A stretch of DNA of 8,272 nucleotides from JAGQTE01 sp964648005 (GCA_964648005.1 CAZYKR010000203.1:1-8272); one strand, 5' to 3'; shown: positions 1-8,271, numbered from the stretch's first letter. Translations and numbers: made by a program. Notes: generated by a model not told the origin, from the letters alone.

Positions 1-539
1 CGATTGCCCGGACACATCAGTGTGCGCACCTCGGTCTCGGTGCCGGCGACGAGATCGGTGACCCGGCCGGACCAGACGCCGCCGCCACCGACGCGGCGGA
101 TCGTCAGGCGATACGGCGTGCGTGGCTGCCACGCGTAGTCGCGGGTGTTGCCGTTCCCGGTCGCTGACGGCAGCGCCGAGGTGGAACCGTCCAGCTCACC
201 GCCGCGGTCGCGGTAGCCGCCCCAGTTGACTGCCGTGGAGCCCGGGTGCGGCGGGTACCACTGCAACCCGAGGTGGGCGCCGCCCTGCACGCGACCGGCG
301 GCGTCGGCGAACGACGCCTGGAGCGCCCAGAAGTGCAGGGCAGGCACCTGCGGCGGGTCGATCACCTCCAGCGTGGCGGCGACCTCGACGATCCCGCCCC
401 CGTCGTGCTCCCAGCCGTCGACGTCCGGCACCCAGCGCAAGTGCAGGCTCGACGCCCCGTTCGACGATCGGGGCGGCCCTCGGCGACCGTCCCACCGGAC
501 GGCACCGGCGACCTGGCGCAGTCGGTCCCGCCAGCGCAT
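1..539 (-). CDS. Hypothetical beta-rich protein, C-terminus cut off by window edge
   Basis: The minus-strand frame starting at ATG 539 stays open to position 1, giving 179 codons with no stop, so the C-terminus lies outside the window. The translation begins MRWRDRLRQV and is rich in Trp, Tyr, Gly and beta-favouring residues. Residues 69-92 (HFWALQ, then GAHLGLQWY) and 105-110 (NWGGY) are followed by YRLTIRRV (143-150) and W..RVTDLVAGTETEV (156-171). This pattern, an aromatic strand, a 'GLQ' strand, then 'Yr..i....W...v.d..tG.et', resembles concanavalin/lectin-like beta-sandwich domains of the DUF3472 type. That likeness is from memory and is weak. No signal peptide is visible. The start is 2 bp after the stop of the MDMPI-like gene and lacks its own clear Shine-Dalgarno, so translational coupling in one operon is likely. 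Function is unknown. Confidence 0.6.
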   Translation of the reverse strand, partial: MRWRDRLRQVAGAVRWDGRRGPPRSSNGASSLHLRWVPDVDGWEHDGGGIVEVAATLEVIDPPQVPALHFWALQASFADAAGRVQGGAHLGLQWYPPHPGSTAVNWGGYRDRGGELDGSTSALPSATGNGNTRDYAWQPRTPYRLTIRRVGGGGVWSGRVTDLVAGTETEVRTLMCPGN

Positions 540-541
540 CG

Positions 542-1252
542 TCACGGCATGGTCGACAGCGCCGCCCGCAGGTCGTCGTCGAGCGACGCGTCGGCCGGCA
601 ACCGCGCCGCCACCGCGGCGACGAAGGTGGCGGCGTCGAGCTCGTGGTCGGCACCGTCGGCGGTGCGGACCCGCACCAGCTGGTCGTCGACGATCGTCGC
701 CTCCGAGCCGGGCTTGGTCTCGGCCAGCGCGAAGCACGAGAACCGCGTCCGCCACGCCAACCGGGCGGCGGCCTCGTCCTCGGATACGGGGACGCCCAGG
801 TCATCGGCATGGATCGCCAGCTCGCCGGCGATGTGGAACGCCTGCCACCGCGCCGGGTAGGCGCCGACGCTGGTGTCGACGTCGCCGCCGTCGCGGGCGC
901 GCATGCCGGCCCGGGTCTCGGCATCGGCCGCCGCCCAGTGCGCCAGCACCTCGGCGTCAGCGACGTCGGTTCGGGCCGTCACGCCCAGGGCGTTGGCGGC
1001 GTGCAGGTCGGTCACACCGGCAGCGGCGTAGCGGGCGAACAGGTCGGGGACCGTGCCCGCCAGCCCGGCGTGGAAGTACTCCTCGGTGGCGTCGAGGTGC
1101 GCCAGCAGGTCATGGCGCGACCACCCGACGCAGCGCGACGGCGCGGCCCACCCGGCGGCGTCGAGCGTGGCGGCGAAGGCCTCGATGCGTGCCGCCTCGG
1201 CGTCCATCAGGTCGTAGGGGTCGAGGCCCGCCAGCACATCGTCGATCGCCAT
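542..1252 (-). CDS. Mycothiol-dependent maleylpyruvate isomerase-like (DinB/MDMPI fold) protein
   Basis: A 236-residue protein of the MDMPI_N/DinB-like four-helix superfamily, whose members use a divalent metal and, in Actinomycetota, often mycothiol as thiol cofactor. The N-terminal signature GWSRHDLLAHL (43-53) matches the family's 'W...DL..HL' helix. His52, Glu144 and His148 (the last two in GELAIHADDLG, an ExxxH motif) fit the metal triad known for maleylpyruvate isomerase of Corynebacterium glutamicum, with the same numbering as I recall it. The C-terminal part (about 180-236: EATIVDDQLVRVRTADG and following) looks like the small alpha/beta domain often attached. ATG 1252 is chosen because GGAGGT lies at 1264-1269, 11 nt upstream (slightly long), and because sequence further upstream is arginine-rich and non-coding in look. 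Most homologues are not maleylpyruvate isomerases but uncharacterised thiol or stress enzymes, and no gentisate-pathway gene is nearby, so the substrate is unassigned. It probably forms an operon with the hypothetical gene just downstream. Confidence 0.85.
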   Translation of the reverse strand: MAIDDVLAGLDPYDLMDAEAARIEAFAATLDAAGWAAPSRCVGWSRHDLLAHLDATEEYFHAGLAGTVPDLFARYAAAGVTDLHAANALGVTARTDVADAEVLAHWAAADAETRAGMRARDGGDVDTSVGAYPARWQAFHIAGELAIHADDLGVPVSEDEAAARLAWRTRFSCFALAETKPGSEATIVDDQLVRVRTADGADHELDAATFVAAVAARLPADASLDDDLRAALSTMP

Positions 1253-1314
1253 GGCGCCACGGTACCTCCGGCGTGGCGGTGTCGACCCGAGTCGTCGTGC
1301 GCGACGATCCCGGC
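1253..1314. promoter_or_regulatory. Divergent intergenic region (MDMPI-like / methyltransferase)
   Basis: This 62-bp gap separates two divergent starts and should hold promoters for both directions. I see a GGAGGT Shine-Dalgarno for the minus gene (1264-1269) but no convincing -10/-35 pair. In-frame GTG codons at 1273, 1279 and 1297 could extend the methyltransferase and shorten the gap. Confidence 0.35.
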
Positions 1315-2058
1315 ATGGCACTCGGGTTCTACGACACGGCGCAGGCCGTGATCCACGACGAGCGGTTCGGCGACCTGGCCCGTGAGGGCGCCGACACCTT
1401 GATCGCCGCGCTGCGGGCAACCGGTGTCACCGAGGGCACCGTCGTCGAGCTCGGCTGCGGGTCGGGCATCAGCGCCATGCGCCTCCTCGCCGCCGGCTAC
1501 GGCGTCGTCGGATGCGACCTGTCGCCCGCCATGGTCGAGCTGGCCGGGCGGCGAGCGCCGGACGCCGAGCTGCACGTGGCGTCGGCGTACGACCTGACGC
1601 TGCCGTACTGCGTCGGTGTGCTGGCCGTCGGCGAGGTGCTCAACTACCGCGCCGACGGGCGCGCCGGGCCCGACGGCTTCGCCGGCCTCGCGGCGCGGGT
1701 GCACGACGCCTTGTTGCGCGACGGCGTGTTCCTGTTCGACGTGTCGACCCCGGGGCGCAACGGTCCCGAGCCCGTCGAACGCCAGCACGAAGGGCCCGGC
1801 TGGCTGCTCGACTGCCGCATCACCGAGGACGCCACCACGCGGACGTTGGTGCGCGAGATCGTCATCCAACTCGACGCCGAGCCGGATCGGGCGGTCCTCG
1901 AGCGTCACGAGCTCACGCTCTACGACGAGGACGAGGTGCGCGACGTGCTGGCCGACGCCGGCTTCGACGACGTGCGCACCCGGACGCGCTACGGCGACGA
2001 CGCCACGTTCTCGACGCCGCCATCCGGGATGCTCGTCGTGGAGGCCCGCCGACGCTGA
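1315..2058 (+). CDS. Class I SAM-dependent methyltransferase
   Basis: A 247-residue Rossmann-fold methyltransferase. Motif I is VVELGCGSG (43-51), the glycine-rich SAM loop. The acidic residue ending strand beta2 is Asp68 in GCDLSPAMVELA, expected to hold the ribose hydroxyls of SAM. A 'post-I' segment HVASAYDL follows, then LAVGEVLNY in place of the usual 'fD.v...' strand beta4, and FLFDVSTPG for beta5. The C-terminal half has the alternating strands of the methyltransferase_25/11 type and ends with GMLVVEARRR. The acceptor substrate cannot be read from the sequence; the 'GEVLNY' variant is typical of small uncharacterised methyltransferases. ATG 1315 was preferred because it directly precedes a typical N-terminus (FYDTAQAVIHDERFGDLA), but there is no clear ribosome binding site, and GTG 1279 or 1297 remain possible. 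It is monocistronic and convergent with the next gene. Confidence 0.85.
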   Translation: MALGFYDTAQAVIHDERFGDLAREGADTLIAALRATGVTEGTVVELGCGSGISAMRLLAAGYGVVGCDLSPAMVELAGRRAPDAELHVASAYDLTLPYCVGVLAVGEVLNYRADGRAGPDGFAGLAARVHDALLRDGVFLFDVSTPGRNGPEPVERQHEGPGWLLDCRITEDATTRTLVREIVIQLDAEPDRAVLERHELTLYDEDEVRDVLADAGFDDVRTRTRYGDDATFSTPPSGMLVVEARRR

Positions 2059-2074
2059 CGCCATCCCGGGAGTC

Positions 2075-2100
2075 GATCGGTCGCGATCGGTCGCGATCGA
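2075..2100. repeat. Short tandem repeat of GATCGGTCGC
   Basis: Two exact copies of the 10-mer GATCGGTCGC (2075-2084 and 2085-2094) and the start of a third (GATCGA, 2095-2100) lie just after the methyltransferase stop codon. Each unit contains self-complementary words (CGATCG, TCGCGA), so it also offers alternative small hairpins. Confidence 0.6.
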
Positions 2101-2118
2101 GCGCCTCGGCGCCGACCG
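2088..2118. terminator. Candidate bidirectional terminator hairpin between convergent genes
   Basis: CGGTCG (2088-2093) pairs with CGACCG (2113-2118), and GCGC (2101-2104) with GCGC (2109-2112) around a CTCG loop. A 7-nt bulge (2094-2100) lies on one side. There is no U-tract on either strand. Its placement between the stops of two convergent genes supports a terminator role, but short GC-rich hairpins are common in such DNA. Confidence 0.35.
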
Positions 2119-2589
2119 TCAGCCACGACGCCGACCGAACCGGCGGCGCTTGCCGAACGGCAGACCCATGCCGCTCGGCGGCGGCCCGGGCTCGAGCCCG
2201 AGGGCGATGGCGTACCACGCCACGTTGTCGGCGTCGCCGCGCACGATGCGCTGCATCACCTGCTGCACCGGCAGCGCCTCCGTGCCGTCGGGCAGGATCA
2301 GCGTGACGGTGACCTCGGTGTTCGGGTCGTCCTCGTCTCCGAACCAGCGACCGCCCAGGTTCCGCCGCAGGGTCTCGCCCAGGTAGCAGCCCACGGCGAA
2401 CACCCGCTTGCCCGTGTCGGCGGCCAGCAGCCCTCCGGGAGTCGGTGCGCCGCCGGCGGTGTGCTCGACGAAGAACCGTTCGAGCTCCCACACGCTCGCC
2501 GGTGCGAAGTCGGCCCGATAGCCGGACGTGACGAGTGCCGGTGCCACGGCATCGGCGGCGCCGACGACGTCGTCTTCGATCGATGCCAC
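2119..2589 (-). CDS. Conserved hypothetical protein
   Basis: I do not recognise a named family. From GTG 2589 the protein has 156 residues; from the upstream ATG at 2664 it has 181. The extra 25 residues are low-complexity Ala/Pro/Arg, and the fucosidase ATG on the other strand overlaps that upstream ATG, so I favour the GTG (translation beginning VASIEDDVVGAAD). No strong Shine-Dalgarno settles it. Visible features are an N-terminal helical segment, a central glycine-rich stretch (PGGLLAADTGKRVFAVG), then CYLGETLRRNLGGRW, an acidic DEDDPNTE, and a strand-rich part (TEVTVTLILPDGTEALPV) leading to the helix QQVMQRIVRG. The tail is basic (FGKRRRFGRRRG) and follows a Pro/Gly linker. It looks like a small soluble alpha/beta protein with no signal peptide or membrane segment. 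The neighbours give no clear functional hint. Confidence 0.65.
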   Translation of the reverse strand: MASIEDDVVGAADAVAPALVTSGYRADFAPASVWELERFFVEHTAGGAPTPGGLLAADTGKRVFAVGCYLGETLRRNLGGRWFGDEDDPNTEVTVTLILPDGTEALPVQQVMQRIVRGDADNVAWYAIALGLEPGPPPSGMGLPFGKRRRFGRRRG

Positions 2590-2662
2590 CGGACCAGCCC
2601 AGCGCGGCGGCGCCGCGCCGTCAACCCGCCACGGCGGAACCGCCGCTGCCACAATGCCGACC

Positions 2663-4129
2663 ATGCCCCGCACCTCGATCCATGCCGGCCGCACGCTGCC
2701 CACCTGGTACGACGACGCCAAGCTCGGCGTGTTCCTGCACTGGGGCCTGTACTCGGTGCCGGGATGGGCGCCCCAGGTCGGCGACATCCAGACGATGCTG
2801 CGGGCACACGGCCCCGCCTACCTGCTGTCGCACTCGCCGTATGCCGAGTGGTACCTGAACTCGATGCGGATCGCCGGGAGCGACACGGAGCGCCACCACC
2901 GCGAGGTCTGGCACGACCAGCCCTACGCCGCCTTCGCCCCGCTGTTCGAGCAGGCGTCGGCCGAGGCCGACCTCGACGCGCTGGCGGCGGTGTGCGCCTC
3001 GTCGGGGGCGCGCTATGTGGTGCTGACGACCAAGCACCACGAGGGGTACTGCCTGTGGCCGACCGACGTGGCGCACCCGGTGCACGGCGATGGTTGGCGC
3101 TCGCGGCGCGACCTCGTCGGCGACCTGGCCCAGGCGGTCCGCGCCCGCGACATGCGCATGGGCCTGTACTACTCGGGCGGCATCGACTGGTCGGTGCACG
3201 ACATCATCATCCGGGACCTCGCCACCCTGCTCTTCGCCGTGCCCCAGGACGATCCGTATCCCGCGCTGTGCGACGCACATCTGCGCGAGCTCGTCGACCG
3301 CTACGCGCCCGACGTGTTGTGGAACGACATCGCCATGCCAGCCGCCGTCGACCTCGACGCCTTGTTCGCCCACTACTACGCCGCCGTGCCCGACGGGGTC
3401 GTCAACGACCGATGGGCCCAGGGCCGTGTCGACCTACCCGGCGTGTCGTCGGCGCTGCGGGCGATCAGCTGGTCGATCGAGAAGGCGTGGCCGATCATCC
3501 CGTCGCGCTACAAGTCGCTCGAGTTCAGCGTGCGGCCACCGCACCACGACTTCACGACCCCCGAGTACGCCCAGAAGGACGCCATCGAGCGCCGCAAGTG
3601 GGAGTCGACGCGCGGGGTAGGCCACAGCTTCGGCGCCAACCGCAACGAGGACCCGGCCGACATCGTGACGGCCACCGAGCTGGTGCGCTCCTTCGTGGAC
3701 ATCGTCGCCAAGGGCGGGAACCTGCTCATCGGCATCGGGCCGGAGCCCGACGGCTCCATCCCGCCGTGGCAGCAGGCGCCGCTGCGGGGGTTGGGCGACT
3801 GGCTGGCGGTGCACGGCGACGCCGTGTTCGGCACGCGTCCGTGGACCACGGCCGAGGGACGCACGGCCGAGGGCACGCCGCTGCGCTTCACCCAGTCGTC
3901 GGACGCACTGCACGTCGTGGCGCTGGAGGCCCCGGCGACGCGCCGCTGCACGCTCTGGGGCGTCGACGGACACGGCGTCCGGGAGGTCACGGTCGGGGGG
4001 CTCGACACCGTCGACTGGGTGCTCGACGACGACGGTCACGTGGTGGTCGAGCTGCCGGAGCGGATGGCGCCGACGCCGGCGCTGGCGCTGCACCTGGCAT
4101 GCGACGCGCCGGAGGCTCTAGCACGCTGA
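2663..4129 (+). CDS. Alpha-L-fucosidase-like glycoside hydrolase, family GH29
   Basis: A 488-residue GH29 enzyme, a retaining alpha-L-fucosidase family that hydrolyses terminal fucose with an aspartate nucleophile. The N-terminal signature WYDDAKLGVFLHWGLYSVPGW (15-35) is diagnostic, followed by YVVLTTKHHEGYCLW with Lys124-His125-His126. GLYYSGGIDW is the next barrel strand, and PDVLWND follows, where Asp222 is the expected nucleophile. WESTRGVGHSFGANRNED (from Trp313, Glu314) corresponds to the family's 'WE......WGYn..e', and GGNLLIGIGPEPDGSIP then GDWLAVHGDAVFGTRPW close the barrel. Residues from about 395 to the end look like the C-terminal beta-sandwich. There is no signal peptide or membrane anchor, so it probably acts in the cytoplasm. 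The acid/base residue varies in GH29 and cannot be fixed here. ATG 2654, 9 nt upstream and in frame, is an alternative start; neither has a clear Shine-Dalgarno. No fucose transporter or catabolic gene is adjacent, so the substrate is open. Confidence 0.9.
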   Translation: MPRTSIHAGRTLPTWYDDAKLGVFLHWGLYSVPGWAPQVGDIQTMLRAHGPAYLLSHSPYAEWYLNSMRIAGSDTERHHREVWHDQPYAAFAPLFEQASAEADLDALAAVCASSGARYVVLTTKHHEGYCLWPTDVAHPVHGDGWRSRRDLVGDLAQAVRARDMRMGLYYSGGIDWSVHDIIIRDLATLLFAVPQDDPYPALCDAHLRELVDRYAPDVLWNDIAMPAAVDLDALFAHYYAAVPDGVVNDRWAQGRVDLPGVSSALRAISWSIEKAWPIIPSRYKSLEFSVRPPHHDFTTPEYAQKDAIERRKWESTRGVGHSFGANRNEDPADIVTATELVRSFVDIVAKGGNLLIGIGPEPDGSIPPWQQAPLRGLGDWLAVHGDAVFGTRPWTTAEGRTAEGTPLRFTQSSDALHVVALEAPATRRCTLWGVDGHGVREVTVGGLDTVDWVLDDDGHVVVELPERMAPTPALALHLACDAPEALAR

Positions 4130-4171
4130 GCCCGGTCCGCCTCCAGCGGCGCGGCCCGGCCTCTGGCTCAG
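4126..4171. terminator. Candidate bidirectional terminator spanning both stop codons
   Basis: CTGAGCC (4126-4132) is an exact inverted match of GGCTCAG (4165-4171). The left arm contains the fucosidase TGA (4127-4129) and the right arm contains the TGA of the convergent YihY-like gene (4168-4170). Inside, CCGGTCCGC (4132-4140) pairs with GCGGCCCGG (4151-4159) at 8 of 9 positions around a 10-nt loop. There is no U-tract, as is common for actinobacterial hairpins. Confidence 0.5.
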
Positions 4172-5058
4172 AGCTCGCCGACGGCGCGCTCGGACGGCTC
4201 CTCGCCGCGCGCTTGGGCCATCACGTGTGCCCGGTCCACCCACAGGGTGTTGCAGATGGCCGAGACCACGAGGATCTGGCCCACCACGAACAAGTACAGC
4301 AAGACGGTGACGGCGATGCCGAGGGAGCCGTACACCTCCGACGACCGCTGAAGCTTGTCGGTGAAGTACACGGCGCTGGCGATGTTGAGTCCGGCGAAGG
4401 CCACCCCGCCGACGACCGATCCGATCAGGACGTCGGTGACCTGCGTCGCCCGCCGCGGCAGGACCCACGACACCAGCAGCACCGCGCCGAACCCGAGCAG
4501 CGACACGATCAGCACCCCGAGGCCGAACCCGGCCGGCCCGTCGAGCACCAGGCGCAGCGCGCTGCCGATCACCTGCACCAGCACCACGATGATCAAGGTG
4601 CCCACGATGGCGAGGCGCCCGAGCGCGGACTTCGACGGCTTCACGTTCCAGATCACGCCGTAGACGCTGCGCAACGCCGAGGCCAGGCCCGCCCCCGCCA
4701 CCGCCAGGGCGAACAGGCCGACCAACAGCGCCTGGAACTTCGTCTCGTTGGCGTCGCTGGCGGCCTCGGCGAGCGCGCCGGCCATGCCCGACCCGAGGTG
4801 CAGGTCCTGCGCCGCCTCTCCGACGTTCGTCCCGGAGTCGTGGACGAAGCCCAGCAGGGCGATGGCGACGAGGTACAAGGGCACCAGGAACGAGAACACG
4901 CGGAAGGCCAGGTGCCCGGCGAGGATCGTGCCGTTGGCGTCGACCCACCGGCGCAGTCCCTCCACGGCGAACTCCACGGGCGGCCAGCGCTTGCGCAGGT
5001 CGCCGAAGCGCCCCTCAGCGGTGCTGCGCAGCTCATCCGCCCGTTGCTTGATGCTCAT
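4168..5058 (-). CDS. YihY/virulence factor BrkB family inner-membrane protein
   Basis: A 296-residue integral membrane protein. Hydrophobic segments lie at about 50-71, 107-127, 146-170, 179-199, 209-231 and 245-268, the six-helix layout of the YihY/BrkB family (once mis-named RNase BN). Supporting motifs are the N-terminal helix with LAFRVFSFLVPLYL, matching the family's 'LAYy.lfSl.PlL', SVYGVIWNV (131-139), and the C-terminal YGSLGIAVTVLLYLFVVGQ (243-261), matching 'YGslg..v.lLlwly'. The usual 'GaelN' of the last helix appears as SAICN. The function of the family is not established; roles in transport or envelope integrity have been proposed. ATG 5058 is chosen because the charged amphipathic N-terminus begins there (MSIKQRADELRSTAEGRFGD); no strong Shine-Dalgarno precedes it. 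It lies 145 bp downstream of nrdJ on the same strand, but a strong hairpin lies between, so it is probably transcribed separately. Confidence 0.88.
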   Translation of the reverse strand: MSIKQRADELRSTAEGRFGDLRKRWPPVEFAVEGLRRWVDANGTILAGHLAFRVFSFLVPLYLVAIALLGFVHDSGTNVGEAAQDLHLGSGMAGALAEAASDANETKFQALLVGLFALAVAGAGLASALRSVYGVIWNVKPSKSALGRLAIVGTLIIVVLVQVIGSALRLVLDGPAGFGLGVLIVSLLGFGAVLLVSWVLPRRATQVTDVLIGSVVGGVAFAGLNIASAVYFTDKLQRSSEVYGSLGIAVTVLLYLFVVGQILVVSAICNTLWVDRAHVMAQARGEEPSERAVGEL

Positions 5059-5130
5059 GGGTGCGTTGCCGTGCCTCGTCGGTATCCGGGCCCACCCCGG
5101 CCCGCCAACGCTACCCGTCCCGGCCTCACA

Positions 5131-5182
5131 CCGAAATCGGGCTGGCCACGCCGGAATGCCGGAGTGGCCAGCCCAATTTCGG
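5131..5182. terminator. Long near-perfect inverted repeat downstream of nrdJ (terminator or REP-like)
   Basis: The 19-nt arms 5131-5149 (CCGAAATCGGGCTGGCCAC) and 5164-5182 (GTGGCCAGCCCAATTTCGG) are complementary at 18 of 19 positions; the single mismatch is C5138 against A5175. The 14-nt interval itself can fold, CCGG (5151-5154) with CCGG (5159-5162) around AATG. It begins 22 bp after the nrdJ stop codon on the minus strand. No T-run follows on the minus strand, so it would be a U-less terminator, an RNA-stabilising 3' hairpin, or a dispersed palindromic element. Confidence 0.65.
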
Positions 5183-5203
5183 ATTCGGAGGTAGAGCTGA
5201 CGC

Positions 5204-8023
<2,820 letters not shown>

Positions 8024-8031
8024 TGGCGAGA

Positions 8032-8038
8032 CTCCTCC
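8032..8038 (-). promoter_or_regulatory. Shine-Dalgarno of nrdJ
   Basis: On the minus strand GGAGGAG sits 8 nt before ATG 8023. It is the strongest ribosome binding site in the window and decides the start against the in-frame ATG at 8155. Confidence 0.85.
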
Positions 8039-8090
8039 GCTGAGTCGATGTCTGTTGCTCGGTTGCGATCTTGTTCGGCGTGGTGCCGAC

Positions 8091-8156
8091 GGTGGTCCCA
8101 CCCACTCCTGCGGCCCCGCTCCTGCCACGCTGGCAGCGTTCGGGGCGTGCTCCACC
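8091..8156 (-). other. Multi-tier stem-loop in the nrdJ leader
   Basis: Three nested stems can form. GGTGG/CCACC pairs 8091-8095 with 8152-8156. CCCCG/CGGGG pairs 8114-8118 with 8141-8145. CTGCCA/TGGCAG pairs 8122-8127 with 8131-8136 around a 3-nt loop. An alternative hairpin, ACGCT/AGCGT (8127-8131 with 8135-8139), overlaps the innermost stem and excludes it. A further separate hairpin TCGGC/GCCGA lies at 8075-8089. Each stem alone could be chance in this GC-rich DNA. Confidence 0.3.
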
Positions 8157-8165
8157 CTTGGCGAC

Positions 8166-8192
8166 CGTGACGGGTGTCATGTTCCCGTCACG
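8166..8192. promoter_or_regulatory. Perfect 9-bp inverted repeat upstream of nrdJ (operator or leader hairpin)
   Basis: CGTGACGGG (8166-8174) and CCCGTCACG (8184-8192) are exact inverted copies separated by 9 nt. The centre-to-centre distance of the arms, 18 bp, is compatible with a dimeric regulator, but the sequence could equally form an RNA hairpin. It lies 22 bp downstream of the proximal NrdR-like box on the nrdJ strand. Confidence 0.45.
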
Positions 8193-8213
8193 TACCCCCT
8201 CCGAAGGGCAGGA

Positions 8214-8229
8214 TCACAAGATGTTGTGG
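8214..8229 (-). promoter_or_regulatory. Putative NrdR box, proximal
   Basis: On the minus strand this 16-mer reads CCACAACATCTTGTGA. Against the NrdR consensus acaCwAtATaTwGtgt it agrees at 12 positions, including the outer CACAA/TTGTG half-sites and the central AT. NrdR is the (d)ATP-sensing repressor of ribonucleotide reductase genes, and its boxes occur in pairs upstream of nrd operons. Confidence 0.7.
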
Positions 8230-8255
8230 TCTCGCTGCCCCCCAGAACCCCAGGG

Positions 8256-8271
8256 CCACAAGATGTGGCGT
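8256..8271 (-). promoter_or_regulatory. Putative NrdR box, distal
   Basis: On the minus strand this 16-mer reads ACGCCACATCTTGTGG and shares the core ACATCTTGTG with the proximal box. It agrees with the consensus at 11 of 16 positions. Its start is 42 bp from that of the proximal box, close to four helical turns. It ends one base from the window edge, so it could also serve a divergent gene outside the window. Confidence 0.65.

Larger units (their letters stand above)
8024..8213 (-). promoter_or_regulatory. nrdJ leader / promoter-proximal region
   Basis: About 190 bp lie between the nearest NrdR-like box and the nrdJ start. An in-frame upstream ATG (8155) would add 44 low-complexity residues but lacks the ribosome binding site seen at 8023, so I treat this stretch as non-coding. 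No clear -10/-35 pair is readable. If transcription starts near the NrdR boxes, the mRNA would have a structured 5' leader of well over 100 nt. I find no match to the cobalamin-riboswitch B12 box by eye. Confidence 0.45.

Noticed and set aside
226..1314. N-terminal extension of the methyltransferase frame back to 226
   Set aside because: The upstream part is Arg/Pro/Ala-rich and lies antisense to the MDMPI-like gene and the partial hypothetical gene. The methyltransferase domain begins only after 1315.
2075..2100. CRISPR or mobile-element signature in the tandem 10-mer
   Set aside because: Only two full units with no spacers and no flanking repeats or transposase; it looks like simple slippage.
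8024..8155. Upstream in-frame ATG (8155) as the nrdJ start
   Set aside because: The additional 44 residues are low-complexity and have no ribosome binding site, while ATG 8023 has GGAGGAG at ideal spacing.
8024..8213. Cobalamin riboswitch ahead of nrdJ
   Set aside because: No B12-box-like segment could be found by eye on the nrdJ strand. A covariance-model search would be decisive.
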